Source: Lysobacter sp. FW306-1B-D06B
GTDB taxonomy: Bacteria > Pseudomonadota > Gammaproteobacteria > Xanthomonadales > Xanthomonadaceae
Reading direction: 5' to 3'
DNA length: 64,000 nucleotides
NCBI RefSeq assembly: GCF_038446665.1
Contig: NZ_CP151802.1
Span: 124,001 to 188,000 of the forward strand
The notes below the pieces were generated by a model. The model did no database searches. It saw only the letters and a list, made by a program, of their open reading frames with translations, and was not told where the DNA came from. The position numbers were made by a program, and so were the translations under genes. Below are positions 52,807 through 63,440 of this stretch, piece by piece. Each line of letters starts with the position of its first letter. Positions within the stretch are counted from its first letter, which is position 1.

Positions 52807-53433
52807 TTAGCCACCTTGGTCGAACGTCCCCGTCCGCACCTCGCCATCGCGCACGTAGCGGTTGATCAGCACGCCGCCGGGCGTGGTGATCGAATGCGCG
52901 AGGGTGAAGGCGGAAGGCGATGCGTCGTCGCCGAACAGGCGCTTTCCGCGTCCCAGCAACAACGGGTGGATCAGCAGCCGAAGCTCGTCGACGAGTCCGG
53001 CGGCCAGCAGTTGGCGAACCATCTCGCCGCTGCCGAAGGTCAACAAGGTCTTGCCGCCCTGACGTTTGAGGCCGCTCACCGCGTCGGAGAGGTGGCCTTC
53101 CAGCGCCTGGCTGTTTTTCCAGTCAAGGTCGTCGGCCCGGTGCGTGGCGACGTACTTGGTCGCGCGGTTGAACGGGTCGGCGATGGCGTGGGCGCCAGAA
53201 TCCGTCGGCACCTGCGGCCAGTACGAGGCGAAGATGTCATAGGTGCGACGCCCCAGCAGCAGGTCGAACGGCTGCAAAAGCAGTTCGTGCAGGTCGCGGC
53301 CACCGGCTTCGTCGGCATAGGGAACGATCCATCCGCCCAGGCGGAAGTCGCCGCTGGTGTCTTCCTCCGGGCCGCCGGGAGACTGGATCACACCATCAAG
53401 GCTGATGAACTCGGAAACGATGAGCTTGCGCAT
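52807..53433 (-). CDS. RibD-C/dihydrofolate reductase-like protein
   Basis: 208 residues. The RibD C-terminal fold begins with MRKLIVSEFISLDGVIQSP and has LLLGRRTYDIFASYWP and TLLTFGSGEMVRQLLAAGLVDELRLLIHPLLLG (quoted by its ends). This is the usual small reductase seen with no fixed partner; the substrate is unknown. GGAGGA just before the start. Convergent with ltrA at 12 bases. Confidence 0.9.
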   Translation of the reverse strand: MRKLIVSEFISLDGVIQSPGGPEEDTSGDFRLGGWIVPYADEAGGRDLHELLLQPFDLLLGRRTYDIFASYWPQVPTDSGAHAIADPFNRATKYVATHRADDLDWKNSQALEGHLSDAVSGLKRQGGKTLLTFGSGEMVRQLLAAGLVDELRLLIHPLLLGRGKRLFGDDASPSAFTLAHSITTPGGVLINRYVRDGEVRTGTFDQGG

Positions 53434-53504
53434 GCGGTCCTCCGCGTCGGAACCCGATCGGTTCCTGAGTACGACGAACGCTGGGGTGGTGGATCGACAG
53501 CCCC

Positions 53505-54821
53505 TCACTCCACCGGCAGGCTGAGGCTCACCGTCAGGCCGCCGCCCTCGCGGTTGGCCAGCGCGATGCGGCCGCCGTGGGCCTCGGCGATCTCGCGCGC
53601 CAGTGCCAGGCCCAGGCCGCTGCCGGTGCGCTTGGTCGAATAGAACGGCACGAGCGCATTCGCCAGCACCGCATCGGACATGCCGGGGCCGCGATCGCTG
53701 ACTTCCACGCGCACGATGCGGCCGATCTGGCGCACGGTCAGCGTGACCTCGTCCTGGGACGAACCGGACTCGTGCGCGTTCTTGAGCACGTTGATCAGCG
53801 CCTGCTCCACCTGCGCGGGGTCGAAGTTCGCCGGCTCCGACGGCACCGGCCCGCGCTGGAATGCGTAATGCTGCTGCAGCCGCGACAGGAACGGCACCCA
53901 CTCCACACACTCCGGCTCCGGCACCGGCAACTTGGCGACGCTGGAATAGCCACGCAGGAAGCCGTGCAGGTGGCGCGCACGTTCTTCGATGGTCTCGAAG
54001 ATGCGGCCGAGCTTTTCGTAATCCTCGCGCCGCAGCAGCTCTGCGCCGGAGTGCGCGAGCGAGGTGATGGGCGCCAGCGAGTTGTTGAGCTCGTGGCTGA
54101 TCACGCGGATCACCTTCTTCCACGTCGCCACTTCCTGACGGTTCAACTCGGCGGTCAGGCGCTTGAACATGTAGAGCGTGTGCACGCGTCCATTGAGGTG
54201 GAAATCGCGGCGGGCGAGATGGTAGGTCTCTTCCTGGCCGGCGTGCTCGAAACTGAAAAGTCGGTCGCGCCCTTCGCCCAGCGCTTCGCGCAACGGCGCC
54301 GGCGTGCGTTCCATCAGCTGCGCGAACTTCAGGCCTTCGATCTTGCGGCCGTCGTGGAAGAGCTGGCGCGCGGCGAGGTTGCCGTAGACGATCGCGCCGC
54401 GGCTCTCGGTGAGCAGCAGCGCGGTCGGGGTGTTCTGCACCACGGTGTCCAGCAGCAGTTCGCGCTGGAACAGCGACTGGCGTTCCTCGCGCAGGACGCG
54501 GCCGAGCTCGTTGTGCGCTTCGACGAGATCGTCGAGTTCGTCATTGGACGGGCGCGTGACGCTGAAGCTGAAGTCGCCGTCGCGGAAACTCGCCACCGAT
54601 CCCGACAGCGCGCGGAACAGGCTCAACTGGCGCGCCAGGTAACGTTGCGCGATCCACGGCGCGACGATGGCGCACACCAGCAGCGTCAGGCTGGCGCCGA
54701 GCAGTGCGTTGTCGAGCCAGTCGACCAGCAGCGCGCCCAGTGCGACGGCCGCGAGCATTGCCGCGAACAGCAGCAGCGCGAGCTTTCCGGCCATCGAGAA
54801 GTGGCGTGCACGCGGTTGCAT
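53505..54821 (-). CDS. NtrY-type sensor histidine kinase
   Basis: 438 residues. Two transmembrane helices (about 12-34 and 39-57) with almost no periplasmic loop, a HAMP-like region (60-115), a PAS domain (120-220), then HisKA with phospho-His243 (ISHELNNSLAPI) and HATPase with N box (NVLKNAHES) and G boxes (DRGPGMSD, GSGLGLA). The short loop suggests it senses a state of the membrane or of a partner transporter. It follows the response regulator by four bases. The ATG at 54821 is chosen; a TTG at 54836 overlaps the regulator stop. Confidence 0.94.
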   Translation of the reverse strand: MQPRARHFSMAGKLALLLFAAMLAAVALGALLVDWLDNALLGASLTLLVCAIVAPWIAQRYLARQLSLFRALSGSVASFRDGDFSFSVTRPSNDELDDLVEAHNELGRVLREERQSLFQRELLLDTVVQNTPTALLLTESRGAIVYGNLAARQLFHDGRKIEGLKFAQLMERTPAPLREALGEGRDRLFSFEHAGQEETYHLARRDFHLNGRVHTLYMFKRLTAELNRQEVATWKKVIRVISHELNNSLAPITSLAHSGAELLRREDYEKLGRIFETIEERARHLHGFLRGYSSVAKLPVPEPECVEWVPFLSRLQQHYAFQRGPVPSEPANFDPAQVEQALINVLKNAHESGSSQDEVTLTVRQIGRIVRVEVSDRGPGMSDAVLANALVPFYSTKRTGSGLGLALAREIAEAHGGRIALANREGGGLTVSLSLPVE

Positions 54822-54825
54822 CGCA

Positions 54826-56163
54826 TCACCGCGCAATGCCGAGCTTGTCCAGGCGGCGGTACAGCGCCTGGCGGCTCAGCCCGAGGTCGGCCGCGGCCTG
54901 GCTCATCACGCCGCCGGCGCGTTGCAGCGCGGCTTCGATCGTCTCGCGGTCGAGCTCGCCGTCGGCCTGCATTCGCGGCGAGTACGGCGTTGCGGGAAGC
55001 CCGAGTTCTTCGGCTTCCACGACGTCGGCATGCCCGAGCAGCAGCGCCCGCTGGATCGCATTCTTCATCTCGCGCACGTTGCCCGGCCACGCGTGCCGCA
55101 GCAGCGCGCCGCGTGCCGCGTCGCTGAGACGGCGGCGTCCTTCCAGGAAGGATTCGGCCAACGGCAGGATGTCGCCGCGACGTTCCGCCAGCGGCGGCAC
55201 GCGCAGTTCGATCACGTTGAGACGGTAGTAGAGGTCCTCGCGGAACGTGCCGGCGCGGATCATCGCCGGCAGGTCGGCGTTGGTCGCCGCGATCACGCGC
55301 ACTTTCACCTGCCGCTCGCGGTTGGAACCCAGGCGCTGGAAGCGGCCGGTTTCCAGCACGCGCAGCAGCTTCATCTGGCCCGCGGGCGGCAGGTTGCCGA
55401 TCTCGTCCAGCAGCAGCGTGCCACCATCGGCGGCCTCGAACTTGCCGTCGCGCGAGCGGTTGGCGCCGGTGTAGGCGCCCGCATCCGCGCCGAACAGCTC
55501 CGCTTCGATCAGCTCCGACGGCAGCGCGCCGCAGTTGAGCGTCACGTACGGGCCGTCGCGCACCGAGGAATTGGCCTGGATGATCTCGGCGATGCGCTCC
55601 TTGCCGGCACCGTTGGGGCCGCTGATGAGCACCGGCACGTCGGCGCGCGCGACATGGCAGGCCAGGCTGATGAGTCGCTCGCTGGCCGGATCGTTGAAGA
55701 CCACGCCGCGCAGGTCGTACTGGCGTTCCAGTTCCTGGCGACGGCGGCGCTCGCCGTCGCGGTGCTGCGCGAGCGCGCGGTTGGCCTCGCCCAGTTCCAG
55801 CAGGTTGGTCACCGTGGTCATCAGCTTGTGGTCGTCCCACGGCTTGCCCAGGTAATCGGCGGCGCCGGCCTTCACCAGCGCGACGGCCGACTCCAGCCGC
55901 GTCCACGCGGTGAGCAGGATGATCGGCAGGTCGGGGAAGCGATCGCGGATGGTGCGGAACAGGGCGATGCCTTCTTCGCCGGACGTGGTGTCGGCGGTGA
56001 AGTTCATGTCCTGGATGACGAGGTCGATCGTCTCGTCTTCCAGCAGCCGCAGGCCTTCCTCGGGCGATTCCGCGCTGAGTACGCGCAGGTCGGCCAGCGA
56101 GAACAGCACGTCGAGGGCGACGTGCACGGCGTGGTTGTCGTCGATGACGAGGATGGTCCGCAT
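54826..56163 (-). CDS. Sigma-54-dependent response regulator (NtrC type)
   Basis: 445 residues. Receiver with Asp52 and Lys107, AAA+ activator domain with Walker A GPNGAGKE near 182-189, the sigma-54 contact loop as GAYTGA at 229-234 (Tyr in place of Phe of the usual GAFTGA), Walker B GGTLLLDEIGNL, and a Fis-type helix-turn-helix at about 400-440 (AAADLGLSRQALYRRLDKLG). It activates sigma-54 promoters from upstream sites. Placed after the ABC export genes and before its kinase; the -24/-12 promoter at 61045 is its probable target. Confidence 0.95.
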   Translation of the reverse strand: MRTILVIDDNHAVHVALDVLFSLADLRVLSAESPEEGLRLLEDETIDLVIQDMNFTADTTSGEEGIALFRTIRDRFPDLPIILLTAWTRLESAVALVKAGAADYLGKPWDDHKLMTTVTNLLELGEANRALAQHRDGERRRRQELERQYDLRGVVFNDPASERLISLACHVARADVPVLISGPNGAGKERIAEIIQANSSVRDGPYVTLNCGALPSELIEAELFGADAGAYTGANRSRDGKFEAADGGTLLLDEIGNLPPAGQMKLLRVLETGRFQRLGSNRERQVKVRVIAATNADLPAMIRAGTFREDLYYRLNVIELRVPPLAERRGDILPLAESFLEGRRRLSDAARGALLRHAWPGNVREMKNAIQRALLLGHADVVEAEELGLPATPYSPRMQADGELDRETIEAALQRAGGVMSQAAADLGLSRQALYRRLDKLGIAR

Positions 56164-56253
56164 CGGGGCTTAGGGTAGCAGTGGGCAGGCGGCGAACGGC
56201 GCCGCGGTGAAAACCCCGGCGGCCATCCCCGCGAAAGCGGGCACGAGGCGTGC

Positions 56254-56290
56254 GGCTCCGGCGCCTCCGGAGAGTTAAGGCGCCGGAGCC
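56254..56290. terminator. Strong hairpin between the ABC permease and the regulator
   Basis: GGCTCCGGCGCC, 13 bases, GGCGCCGGAGCC: a perfect 12-bp stem. No T run on the minus strand, so a partial terminator or a processing site. REP-like GCGAAAGCGGG and CCCGCGGGAATGACGG motifs flank it. Confidence 0.6.
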
Positions 56291-56343
56291 GGATTCCCGC
56301 CCCGCGGGAATGACGGCCGGAATGCGTGGATGCCGACGCTACG

Positions 56344-57579
56344 TCATACCGTCCGCGTCGCCACCGCCGGCGACACGCGCGAGGCGCGCGTGGCCGGGCC
56401 GAACACCGCCAGCTGTCCCAGCAGCAGCACGGTCAGCGCGCCCAGCGGCGCGTAGTACCACGCCAGGCGCGGCAGTTCGTAGTGCTTCATGAGCCACAGG
56501 TTGAAGCCGTAGGTCATCAGCAGGCCAAGCGCGATGCCGATGCCGACCACGATCACGTTCTCCACCATGAAGTAGCGGCGGATGTCGAAGCGTCGCGCAC
56601 CCAGCGCGCGGCGCGTTCCGATCTGCTTCACGCGTCGCGTCACCCAGAAGCTCACCATGCCGACGATGCCCAGGCCGGTGACGGCCAGCAGCGAGAAGAT
56701 CACCGTGGTCAGCACGATGGTCATGGCACGGTCCTGGCGGTAGCTTTCGCCGCGTACTTCCTCGATCGAGCGCAATCCGCGCACGATGCGGCCCGTGTTG
56801 ACCTCGCCCAGCTTGCGCTCGGCCTGCTTCATCACTTCGTCGCGTCGGCCGGGCTCGGTGCGGATGAGATAGCGCGCGGAGCTGTCGAACTCGCCGTCCT
56901 GGTACTGCGGCACCAGCATCGCGTGCTCGACCTTGTCCCAACCCACCCACGGCGCCTGCAATCGCTCCAGGATGCCGACGATGGTGGTGGACGAACCCTT
57001 GCCGCCCAGGCCGCTGTAGATGGGCCTTCCGAGCGCGTTGCCGTCGGGGTAGAGCTGGTCCGCCAGCGCCTGCGTGACGATGACCGAGTTCGGCGTGCCC
57101 TTGTCGTCGCGGCTGCGATAGCTCACGTCGTCGGCGGTGAAGTCGCGTCCGGCCACCAGATGCGCACCGAGCGTGTTCACGCCGTGCTCGTCCACGATGT
57201 AGAGCGCAGTCGGCGTGTTCTTGCGCTGCTCCTGCGGGACGCTGTCGGGCTGCGTTTCGAGGCCTTCGCTCCAGCCGCCGTTGGACAGCGGCACGGAGTT
57301 GATCGTGGTCGCGTCGACCACGCCCGGAATGGAGCGCAGCGCCTCCAGGTCCTGGCGCAGACTGCCGCGCAGGTCGAAGTCCGGCGCGAAGCCGAGGCTG
57401 GTGATGGTGAACAGCGACTGCTCGTCCATGCCGCTGGGGCGGTTCACCTTCTCGATGCGCTGCAGGATGATGAAGACGCTGTTGCACACGATGGCCAGTG
57501 TGATCGCCACCTGCAACGCGATCAGCAGCAGGCCGGTCTTGTTGCGCAGGAGCGCGTTGAGGATCGGGCGGAATTCCAT
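56344..57579 (-). CDS. MacB-type ABC export permease (second)
   Basis: 411 residues. One N-terminal helix (LLIALQVAITLAIVCNSVFI), a periplasmic core domain of about 250 residues, then three helices of an FtsX domain (VLTTVIFSLLAVTGLGIVGMV; VENVIVVGIGIALGLLMTYG; a last one near ALTVLLLGQLAVFG). The conserved RRALGAR after the first FtsX helix is the coupling loop. It forms a heterodimer with the other permease; the pair exports from the periplasm or outer leaflet. Confidence 0.93.
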   Translation of the reverse strand: MEFRPILNALLRNKTGLLLIALQVAITLAIVCNSVFIILQRIEKVNRPSGMDEQSLFTITSLGFAPDFDLRGSLRQDLEALRSIPGVVDATTINSVPLSNGGWSEGLETQPDSVPQEQRKNTPTALYIVDEHGVNTLGAHLVAGRDFTADDVSYRSRDDKGTPNSVIVTQALADQLYPDGNALGRPIYSGLGGKGSSTTIVGILERLQAPWVGWDKVEHAMLVPQYQDGEFDSSARYLIRTEPGRRDEVMKQAERKLGEVNTGRIVRGLRSIEEVRGESYRQDRAMTIVLTTVIFSLLAVTGLGIVGMVSFWVTRRVKQIGTRRALGARRFDIRRYFMVENVIVVGIGIALGLLMTYGFNLWLMKHYELPRLAWYYAPLGALTVLLLGQLAVFGPATRASRVSPAVATRTV

Positions 57580-57595
57580 GGTGATGTCCTCGCGA

Positions 57596-58915
57596 TTACT
57601 GCGTCTTCAGCTGCGTGGCCGGCTGCACCTGGCAGGCGCGCCACGTCGGGTAGAGGCCGGCGATCAGACTGGCGACCAGGGCGATCAGCAACGACAGGCC
57701 GACCATGGTCCAGTCCAGCTCCGCAAGCTTCTCGATCGAGGTGCCCGCGTAGAGCTTGCGCAGCGCAAGCAGGCCCAGCCCGGTCAGCACCAGCCCGAGC
57801 AAACCGCCGGCGACGCCGACCAGCCCAGATTCGGTGAGGTACTGCGCGAAGACCGCCGGCTTGCTGGCGCCCACCGCACGACGCAGGCCGATTTCCGGCG
57901 CCTTGCCCATGAACTTGGCCAGCAGCAGACCCACGGTGTTGATCAGGCACACCGCGAAGAATGCAAACGCCAGCCACACCTGCGTGCGCACGTCACGACC
58001 GACGACACGCTGCGCCTCGAGGAATTGCGACACGGTGTACACGCGGTTGTTCACCGGGCGCGGGAAGCGGCCGGCCTTCTTCTGCTCGCCGACGTAGTCG
58101 TTGAGGAAGCTCAGGTAGCGTTGCGCGTCGGCCTCGTCCTTGACCTGCACCCACATGTCGATCCAGATGCAGTCCGATGTCAGCAGTCCCTGATAGCCCG
58201 GCCCGGAATCCTTGTAGCAGCTGTTGTTGGAGTTGCTGTTGAGCTGCTTCTCGATGCCGAAGGCGAACGGCACGAACACCGACTGCGGATCGTTGAACGC
58301 GCCGTTGGCGACATGGTAGACGCGCGGCGTCGGCCTCCACTTCTCCAGCACGCCCACGACGGTGAAGTCCTCGCCACCCAGGCGAAGCTTGCGGCCGACG
58401 CTGTTCTCGCCACCGAAGATCTTGTCGTTGGTCTCGCTGTCGATCACCGCCACACGCGCGGCGTTGCGGTCTTCGGCGGGCGTCCAGCCGGTGCCGTAGC
58501 GGAAGGGCGGCTCGAAGATCGGGAAGAAACCCGAGGTGGTGAACAGCGCTTCGACCATGTAGGGCTTGATCTCGCGCTTGTCCGGCTCCAGCGGAAGCAC
58601 GTTGGGGAAGAACGCCGCTTCGTGCTCGGCCTTGTGCGCCTGCACGAGGTTGTTGGCGTCCTGATAGGTCATCAGGTCCGGCGGCTCGGTCGGGTTGTCC
58701 TCGTCCCACGGCTCGTTGACGTCCCAGTTGTCCAGCTGCACGCGGCGGACCTGTTCGTCTTTGTAGGACATCGGGTTGCTGGCCATCATGTGCAGCACCG
58801 TCATCGAGGTCATCGACATGCCGATGCCCAATGCGATCGCCGTGACCATCAACGCGGTGAGGATGCGGTTGCGCTTGAGCGAGATCATCGCCAGGCGCAG
58901 GTAGTAGGTGAACAT
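57596..58915 (-). CDS. MacB-type ABC export permease (first)
   Basis: 439 residues, same layout as its neighbour: helix ILTALMVTAIALGIGMSM, large periplasmic core, and FtsX helices including FFAVCLINTVGLLLAKF with RRAVGASK as coupling loop. The ATPase gene stands 11 bases upstream and the second permease 16 bases downstream, so the four genes form one unit. Confidence 0.93.
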   Translation of the reverse strand: MFTYYLRLAMISLKRNRILTALMVTAIALGIGMSMTSMTVLHMMASNPMSYKDEQVRRVQLDNWDVNEPWDEDNPTEPPDLMTYQDANNLVQAHKAEHEAAFFPNVLPLEPDKREIKPYMVEALFTTSGFFPIFEPPFRYGTGWTPAEDRNAARVAVIDSETNDKIFGGENSVGRKLRLGGEDFTVVGVLEKWRPTPRVYHVANGAFNDPQSVFVPFAFGIEKQLNSNSNNSCYKDSGPGYQGLLTSDCIWIDMWVQVKDEADAQRYLSFLNDYVGEQKKAGRFPRPVNNRVYTVSQFLEAQRVVGRDVRTQVWLAFAFFAVCLINTVGLLLAKFMGKAPEIGLRRAVGASKPAVFAQYLTESGLVGVAGGLLGLVLTGLGLLALRKLYAGTSIEKLAELDWTMVGLSLLIALVASLIAGLYPTWRACQVQPATQLKTQ

Positions 58916-58926
58916 GGGCGCCCTCC

Positions 58927-59658
58927 TCAGCCGGCCGTCACAGCGGCGGCGGCGGTCGCGGCGGCCACTTCGCCGCCCAGGCGCGGGGCATCGTCGAGGT
59001 CGGTGACCTGGCCGTCGATGATGTGCACGTTGCGCTGCGCGCGCGCGGCGAGCTCCGGATCGTGCGTGACCATCACGATGGTCGTGCCCTGCGCGTGGAT
59101 CTCCTCCAGCAGCTCCATCACGCCGCGCGCCATCAGCGAATCGAGGTTGCCGGTGGGCTCGTCGGCGAGCAGCAGGCGCGGCGAGCCGGCCAGTGCACGT
59201 GCGATGGCGACACGCTGCTGCTGGCCGCCGGAGAGTTCGGACGGGTAGTGCTTCATGCGCGAGGTCAGGCCCACGCGGCCCAACGCATGCTCGATGCGCT
59301 GCTTGCGCTCGGCCGCGCCCATGCGGCGGTAGCGCAGGGGCACGTCGATGTTGTCGAACAGGTTGAGGTCGGGGATCAGGTTGAAGCCCTGGAAGATGAA
59401 GCCGATCTTCTCGTTGCGCAGCCGCGAACGTGCGTTGTCGTCCAGGCCCTTCACCGACACGCCGTCGAGCAGGTAGTCGCCATCGCTGAAATCCTCCAGC
59501 AATCCGGCGATGTTGAGGAACGTCGTCTTGCCCGAGCCCGACGGTCCGGTGACGGCGACGAACTCGCCTTCGCGCACGTGGATGTCGAAGCCGCGCAACG
59601 CATGCGTCTCGATCATGTGGGTGCGGTAGACCTTGCTCAGGTGGGTCATCTTCAGCAT
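58927..59658 (-). CDS. MacB/LolD-type ABC ATPase
   Basis: 243 residues. Walker A GPSGSGKT, Q loop IFQGFNLIPDLNLFDN, signature LSGGQQQRVAIARALA, Walker B LLADEPTGNLD and H loop THDPELA: a complete MacB-class cassette. The start at 59658 has AGGAG before it; the open frame goes further back with a His-rich, unlikely extension. Ala-rich tail of about 20 residues. Confidence 0.94.
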   Translation of the reverse strand: MLKMTHLSKVYRTHMIETHALRGFDIHVREGEFVAVTGPSGSGKTTFLNIAGLLEDFSDGDYLLDGVSVKGLDDNARSRLRNEKIGFIFQGFNLIPDLNLFDNIDVPLRYRRMGAAERKQRIEHALGRVGLTSRMKHYPSELSGGQQQRVAIARALAGSPRLLLADEPTGNLDSLMARGVMELLEEIHAQGTTIVMVTHDPELAARAQRNVHIIDGQVTDLDDAPRLGGEVAAATAAAAVTAG

Positions 59659-59720
59659 GGCGGGCTCCTGGTGGTGCGTGTGTTCGTCGGTGTGGATGCG
59701 GGTGTGATGCGTCGCGCGGC

Positions 59721-61010
59721 TCAATCGTTGACCATGACTTCGTCGGCGCCGTTGAATGCGGTGGTGTCGGAGATGACGATGCGGTCGCCCGGCTTCAGGC
59801 CCGACAGCACTTCCACGTCGGACAGACTGCTGGCGCCGGTGGTGATGGAAGTCTTGACGGCGGTGTCGCCGTCCATGACGTAGGCGACGCGACCGCCGCC
59901 GGTGTCGAGGAACGGGCCACGCTGGACCATCAGCACGTTGGGCTTTTCTTCGATCATCACGCGCGTGCTGACGCGCTGGTTCTGGCGAAGGCCGGTGGGG
60001 CGCTTGTTGTCGGGCTGCTGTTCGGCGAAACGCACGCGCGCCATCACCTGACCGTTCACCACTTCAGGCGAAACCGAACGCAGCGTGCCGTTGTACTTCT
60101 GCCCGCCGTAGCTGATCTCCGCGCCCATGCCCAGGCGCAGGTCGTCGGCGTAGCTTTCCGGCACGGGCAGTTCCACTTCCAGCTCGCGCAGGTCGACGAC
60201 CACCAGCAGCGGCTGGTTCAGCGGCACCACGGTGCGGTCGGTGATGTTGACCGTGCCGACCATGCCGTCCACGGGCGAGCGGATGTTGAGTTCGTCCACC
60301 TGACGTTGCAGTTCGTCGACGAGCGCCTGCTGGCGCTGCGCGAGCAGGTGCTTGTTGCGCGTGTCCAGACCGGCGCCGCGATCCTGCAGGCCGTAGTCGC
60401 GCTGTGCGTGCGACAGGCCGATGTCGGCCTTCTTCAGCGTGTCCTGCGCGCGGGCGACCTCGATGCTCGACACCGCGCCGCCCTCGAAGCCGCGCTGGCT
60501 GCGCTCCAGGTCGCGCAGGGCGGCAGTGCGGTCGATCTCGGCCTGGTCCAGCGCCTTCTGCGCGGTGGAGCGCGCCAGTTGCGCGTCCAGCGCGGCGCGG
60601 CCGGCTTCGGCCTGCAGGCTGGCGAGGGTGGATTGCTCCTGGACGAGCTTGCTGCGCAGCTCCGGGCTGTCGATCAAGGCCAACGTCTGGCCCTGCTTGA
60701 TCGTGTCGCCGGCCCGGACCTTCAGGGTGACGGTGCCGGCGGCGGGCGCGTACAGGGTCGGGCTGACGGCGGCGACCATGCGCCCCTGCACCGCCACGTC
60801 CCGCACCAGCGTGCCGCGATGGACCTCGGCCGTGCGCAGGCGCTCGCCACTCACGGACTGCCCGGCGCCGAGCCAGCGGCCCAGCGTGGGCACGCTCAAG
60901 GCCAGCAGCAGTGCGGCCGCCACGCCGCCGCCGATGAGCAGCTGCTTGCGGCGGGGATGGGCGGGAGGCGCGGCGATAACGCGGTCTTGGCCGGAGGTGT
61001 CGCGGATCAT
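59721..61010 (-). CDS. Periplasmic adaptor of the ABC export system (MacA/HlyD type)
   Basis: 429 residues. A transmembrane anchor at about 25-44 (LLIGGGVAAALLLALSVPTL), lipoyl-like halves (LYAPAAGTVTLKVRAGDTIKQG; LNIRSPVDGMVGTVNITDRTVV) around a long coiled-coil hairpin, then beta-barrel and membrane-proximal domains. It links the permease pair to an outer-membrane channel. The start at 61010 lies 24 bases after the predicted sigma-54 transcription start; an in-frame ATG upstream would lie inside the promoter. Confidence 0.92.
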   Translation of the reverse strand: MIRDTSGQDRVIAAPPAHPRRKQLLIGGGVAAALLLALSVPTLGRWLGAGQSVSGERLRTAEVHRGTLVRDVAVQGRMVAAVSPTLYAPAAGTVTLKVRAGDTIKQGQTLALIDSPELRSKLVQEQSTLASLQAEAGRAALDAQLARSTAQKALDQAEIDRTAALRDLERSQRGFEGGAVSSIEVARAQDTLKKADIGLSHAQRDYGLQDRGAGLDTRNKHLLAQRQQALVDELQRQVDELNIRSPVDGMVGTVNITDRTVVPLNQPLLVVVDLRELEVELPVPESYADDLRLGMGAEISYGGQKYNGTLRSVSPEVVNGQVMARVRFAEQQPDNKRPTGLRQNQRVSTRVMIEEKPNVLMVQRGPFLDTGGGRVAYVMDGDTAVKTSITTGASSLSDVEVLSGLKPGDRIVISDTTAFNGADEVMVND

Positions 61011-61044
61011 GCGGTCTGGGACGAGTCGGGATGCCCTCATTACG

Positions 61045-61061
61045 AGCATGGACCGTGCCAA
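61045..61061 (-). promoter_or_regulatory. Sigma-54 promoter of the ABC export operon
   Basis: On the minus strand: TTGGCACGGTCCATGCT, against the consensus TTGGCACG-N4-TTGCT, with the invariant GG (-24) and GC (-12) at the right distance and one mismatch (A for T) in the -12 half. Transcription would start near 61035, 24 bases before the adaptor ATG. Confidence 0.85.
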
Positions 61062-61103
61062 CTTCTCATGTCTTAAATTTCAACCACTTGCGTCGAACGC
61101 ACC

Positions 61104-61148
61104 GTGTCCGGGGCGTCCGCGCGGACACCCGGCTGTCCGCTGTACAGC
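61104..61148. promoter_or_regulatory. Likely enhancer sites for the sigma-54 activator
   Basis: GTGTCCG...CGGACAC (61104-61128) with a perfect inner GTCCGCGCGGAC palindrome (61115-61126), and GCTGT-N7-ACAGC (61132-61148). They lie about 70 to 115 bases upstream of the predicted transcription start, the usual distance for NtrC-type activators. The TGTC/GACA half-sites are a known type of enhancer motif. The region is shared with the divergent glmS gene. Confidence 0.55.
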
Positions 61149-61204
61149 AGGCGTCGCGTACCTCCCGCTAAACTGGTCGCCTTCCTGCTCTGGAGTTGCG
61201 CTGC

Positions 61205-63037
<1,833 letters not shown>

Positions 63038-63440
63038 GCCGACTACGGCGTTCGCACTTTCTTGTCAGCTTCACGGCAGGGCCACTCAGCCGGCCGTGAA
63101 GCTTGGCGAACTCTCTTCGGCGCATTCGATGCGAACCGAGTCGCGCACTGATCACGCAGCCACCCGGGCTGACTTCGCGTCGCACGGCATCGATCGGCGA
63201 AACTGTCTCGCAATGCACATCCGCGCCCGGTGTTAATTTCGACCGGCCCGTCGCGATCACGCACATTGGTCGCGAAGTTCGGCGGTTGGGGCGTCAATGC
63301 GAGGATCAGCGCAGCGACACGCTTTTCAGCGGCCTTTTTCCACGGACGTCTTGCCTGTGCTGCGAGGCAAGGCGGGCACTTTCCTCCCACTGTTCGTCAC
63401 CGGCAACGCCCTTACTTGCGGCGAAGATCCTGACGTCCGC
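63038..63440. other. Intergenic stretch between glmS and glmU, no confident gene
   Basis: About 400 bases. GCTTCACGGC-N15-GCCGTGAAGC (63068-63102) is a perfect 10-bp hairpin 30 bases after glmS and may be its terminator. Open frames up to 115 codons exist on the minus strand, but composition is unnatural and no ribosome site stands before them. The stretch is poorer in G+C than its surroundings and has short tracts such as CTTTTCAGCGGCCTTTTTCC. Confidence 0.55.

Noticed and set aside
61149..61204. glmS ribozyme before glmS
   Set aside because: The short leader has no ribozyme core, and such ribozymes are typical of Gram-positive bacteria.
63043..63390. 115-codon frame between glmS and glmU
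   Set aside because: No ribosome site, unnatural composition and no recognisable motif; treated as non-coding.
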